This document shows positions 4,417 to 5,367 of a stretch of 5,367 nucleotides of DNA, piece by piece. The position numbers and the translations under genes are program-made. Source of the stretch: Vulcanimicrobiota bacterium (lineage in GTDB: Bacteria > Vulcanimicrobiota > Vulcanimicrobiia > Vulcanimicrobiales > Vulcanimicrobiaceae); contig JABCZE010000140.1 in the NCBI GenBank assembly GCA_013289785.1, positions 1 through 5,367 of the forward strand. Direction: 5' to 3'. Under the pieces are notes generated by a model, which was given only the letters and a program-made list of their open reading frames with translations, was not told the DNA's origin and did not search any database. How positions within the stretch are numbered: the stretch's first letter is position 1; the number at the start of each line of letters is the position of its first letter.

Positions 4417-5367
4417 ATGAGTTCACGGTTGAGTTTACTGGCGGTGGCGGCATTTGCCGCGGTAACCGCATTGGTGTCGGCAGGTTGCGGTCAAACGACG
4501 GGGTTGAGCGGCCCCAGTGGCGTCGCAAACGCGAGTGGTTCCCGCGTCACCCTGACCCCGCACCATGTCACCCTGAGCGGAGTCGAAGGGCCACACCCTG
4601 TCACCCTGAGCGGAGTCGAAGGGTGGATGAAACCCGCTGCAAAGAGGGCGGATTTGCTCTACCTCGATTCGCAGGCGGGTGATGTCTACGTGTATTCGTA
4701 TCCGAAGGGCGTTTTGATGGGGACGCTCACCGGGCTGCCTGACCCGCAGGGCGAGTGCGTCGACAAGAAGGGCGACGTGTTCTTCACGACCTTCGCGTCG
4801 GACGAAATTCTGGAATACGCGCACGGCGGGACGTCGCCGATCAACACGTTGAGCAACCCGGGCGAATATATGGAAGGGTGTTCGGTGGATCCGAAGACCG
4901 GTGACCTCGCAGTGGTCGATTTCGAGCCGTCGAACGGAGGCGGCGGCGGCGGTGTGGCGATCTACGCCAACGCGTCGGGGAGCCCGACCGTGCTAACCGA
5001 TACCAATCTCTACCTCGGTTACCAGATCGGCTACGACAACAAGAGCAACATTTTCATCGACGGCGTCGACAGCAGCCGCGCCTTCGAGTTCGTGGAGTTG
5101 CCGAAAGGCAGCAGCAGCTTCACCGAGATTTCGCTGGGCGTAACGATCGCCACGCCGGGCGGGGTGCAGTGGGACGGCAAATACGTCACGGTCGGCGACG
5201 CCAAGAGCGGCAACATCTATCGGACCAACGGCGCAGGCGGTAAGGTCGAAGGCACGATCTCGCTCAGCGATTCCGACGGCATCTTCCAGTACGCCATCGC
5301 CGGCAGGCGAGTCGTCGGACCAAACGCCTATTCGAACACGACCGGGATTTGGAAGTATCCCAAGGGC
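4417..5367 (+). CDS. YPKG-motif propeller-like lipoprotein, C-terminus cut by window
   Basis: The frame is open for 317 codons from ATG 4417 to the right edge. MSSRLSLLAVAAFAAVTALVSAGC is a lipoprotein signal peptide with lipobox SAGC (C24). Residues 25-72 are a low-complexity linker that includes VTLSGVEG twice (51-58 and 62-69), encoded by a DNA repeat. From about residue 78 the protein looks like an NHL/SMP-30-like propeller: LLYLDSQAGDVYVYSYPKG, GTLTGLPDPQGECVDKKGDVFFT, EILEYAHGGTSPI. The blade-closing motif recurs at 95-98 (YPKG), 228-231 (LPKG) and 314-317 (YPKG at the edge). I recall many paralogues of this style in Candidatus Eremiobacterota genomes, but know no function for them. A six-glycine run lies at 174-179. 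Cysteines at 113 and 155 might pair. It is probably co-transcribed with the GloVer lipoprotein gene. Confidence 0.88.
   Translation, partial: MSSRLSLLAVAAFAAVTALVSAGCGQTTGLSGPSGVANASGSRVTLTPHHVTLSGVEGPHPVTLSGVEGWMKPAAKRADLLYLDSQAGDVYVYSYPKGVLMGTLTGLPDPQGECVDKKGDVFFTTFASDEILEYAHGGTSPINTLSNPGEYMEGCSVDPKTGDLAVVDFEPSNGGGGGGVAIYANASGSPTVLTDTNLYLGYQIGYDNKSNIFIDGVDSSRAFEFVELPKGSSSFTEISLGVTIATPGGVQWDGKYVTVGDAKSGNIYRTNGAGGKVEGTISLSDSDGIFQYAIAGRRVVGPNAYSNTTGIWKYPKG
4561..4623 (+). repeat. Duplicated dispersed-repeat element (CCTGAGC..GTCGAAGG type) inside a coding sequence
   Basis: Two 30-base copies, 4561-4590 and 4594-4623, differ at one base (A or C at the fifth position) and have a 33-base period, so the frame is kept. 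Each contains CACCCTGAGCGGAGTCGAAG. A 10-base start of a third copy lies at 4546-4555. The second copy has inverted ends CACCCT (4602-4607) and AGGGTG (4620-4625). I recall this core as a widely scattered repeat in many environmental genomes; its other frames give the peptides HPERSRR and FDSAQGD, both readable here. Here it encodes VTLSGVEG twice in the linker after the lipobox. Confidence 0.8.

Noticed and set aside
4561..4623. Possible CRISPR array
   Set aside because: Only two copies separated by 3 bases, within a coding frame; there is no spacer-sized gap and no cas gene.
4404..4824. Frames containing HPERSRR (plus) and FDSAQGD (minus) across the repeat element
   Set aside because: These are alternative readings of the DNA repeat. 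The frame from ATG 4417 continues through to the window edge with lipobox and propeller motifs.

Overview
The window is a GC-rich, densely coded bacterial segment holding seven protein genes, two of them cut by the window edges. No gap between genes exceeds 83 bases, and I see no RNA gene, insertion sequence or CRISPR array. Three genes encode exported repeat proteins: a BNR/VPS10-type propeller, a lipoprotein built of TIGR03803 (Gloeo_Verruco, 'GloVer') repeats, and a YPKG-motif propeller-like lipoprotein. From memory, this mix is typical of soil bacteria such as Candidatus Eremiobacterota (WPS-2), and also Acidobacteria or Verrucomicrobia. Eremiobacterota is my best guess, but it is inferred from protein style and not from a marker gene.

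Layout. 1-855 (minus): N-terminal 285 residues of a secreted BNR-repeat protein that runs off the left edge. 856-938: short divergent gap. 939-1844 (plus): an acidic 301-residue protein of unknown family. 1851-2399 (plus): a six-helix DUF4386-type membrane protein, only 6 bases downstream and probably in the same transcript. 2400-3048 (minus): a complete VapBC-type toxin-antitoxin pair that meets the membrane-protein gene stop codon to stop codon with no base between. 3049-3125: divergent control region with a perfect palindrome inside a good sigma70-like promoter for vapB. 3126-4391 (plus): the GloVer lipoprotein with seven repeats. 4417-5367 (plus): the second lipoprotein, open at the right edge, with a strong ribosome binding site and a duplicated dispersed-repeat element inside its coding sequence.

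How they fit together. VapC should be an RNase held in check by VapB, and the pair should repress its own promoter through the palindrome. The transcript is predicted to be leaderless. The two lipoprotein genes probably form one operon of surface-anchored propellers. Their partners and ligands cannot be read from sequence. The most unusual items are the in-frame repeat insertion in the second lipoprotein, the compact VapBC control region, and the seven-repeat architecture with Cys pairs in only some blades.
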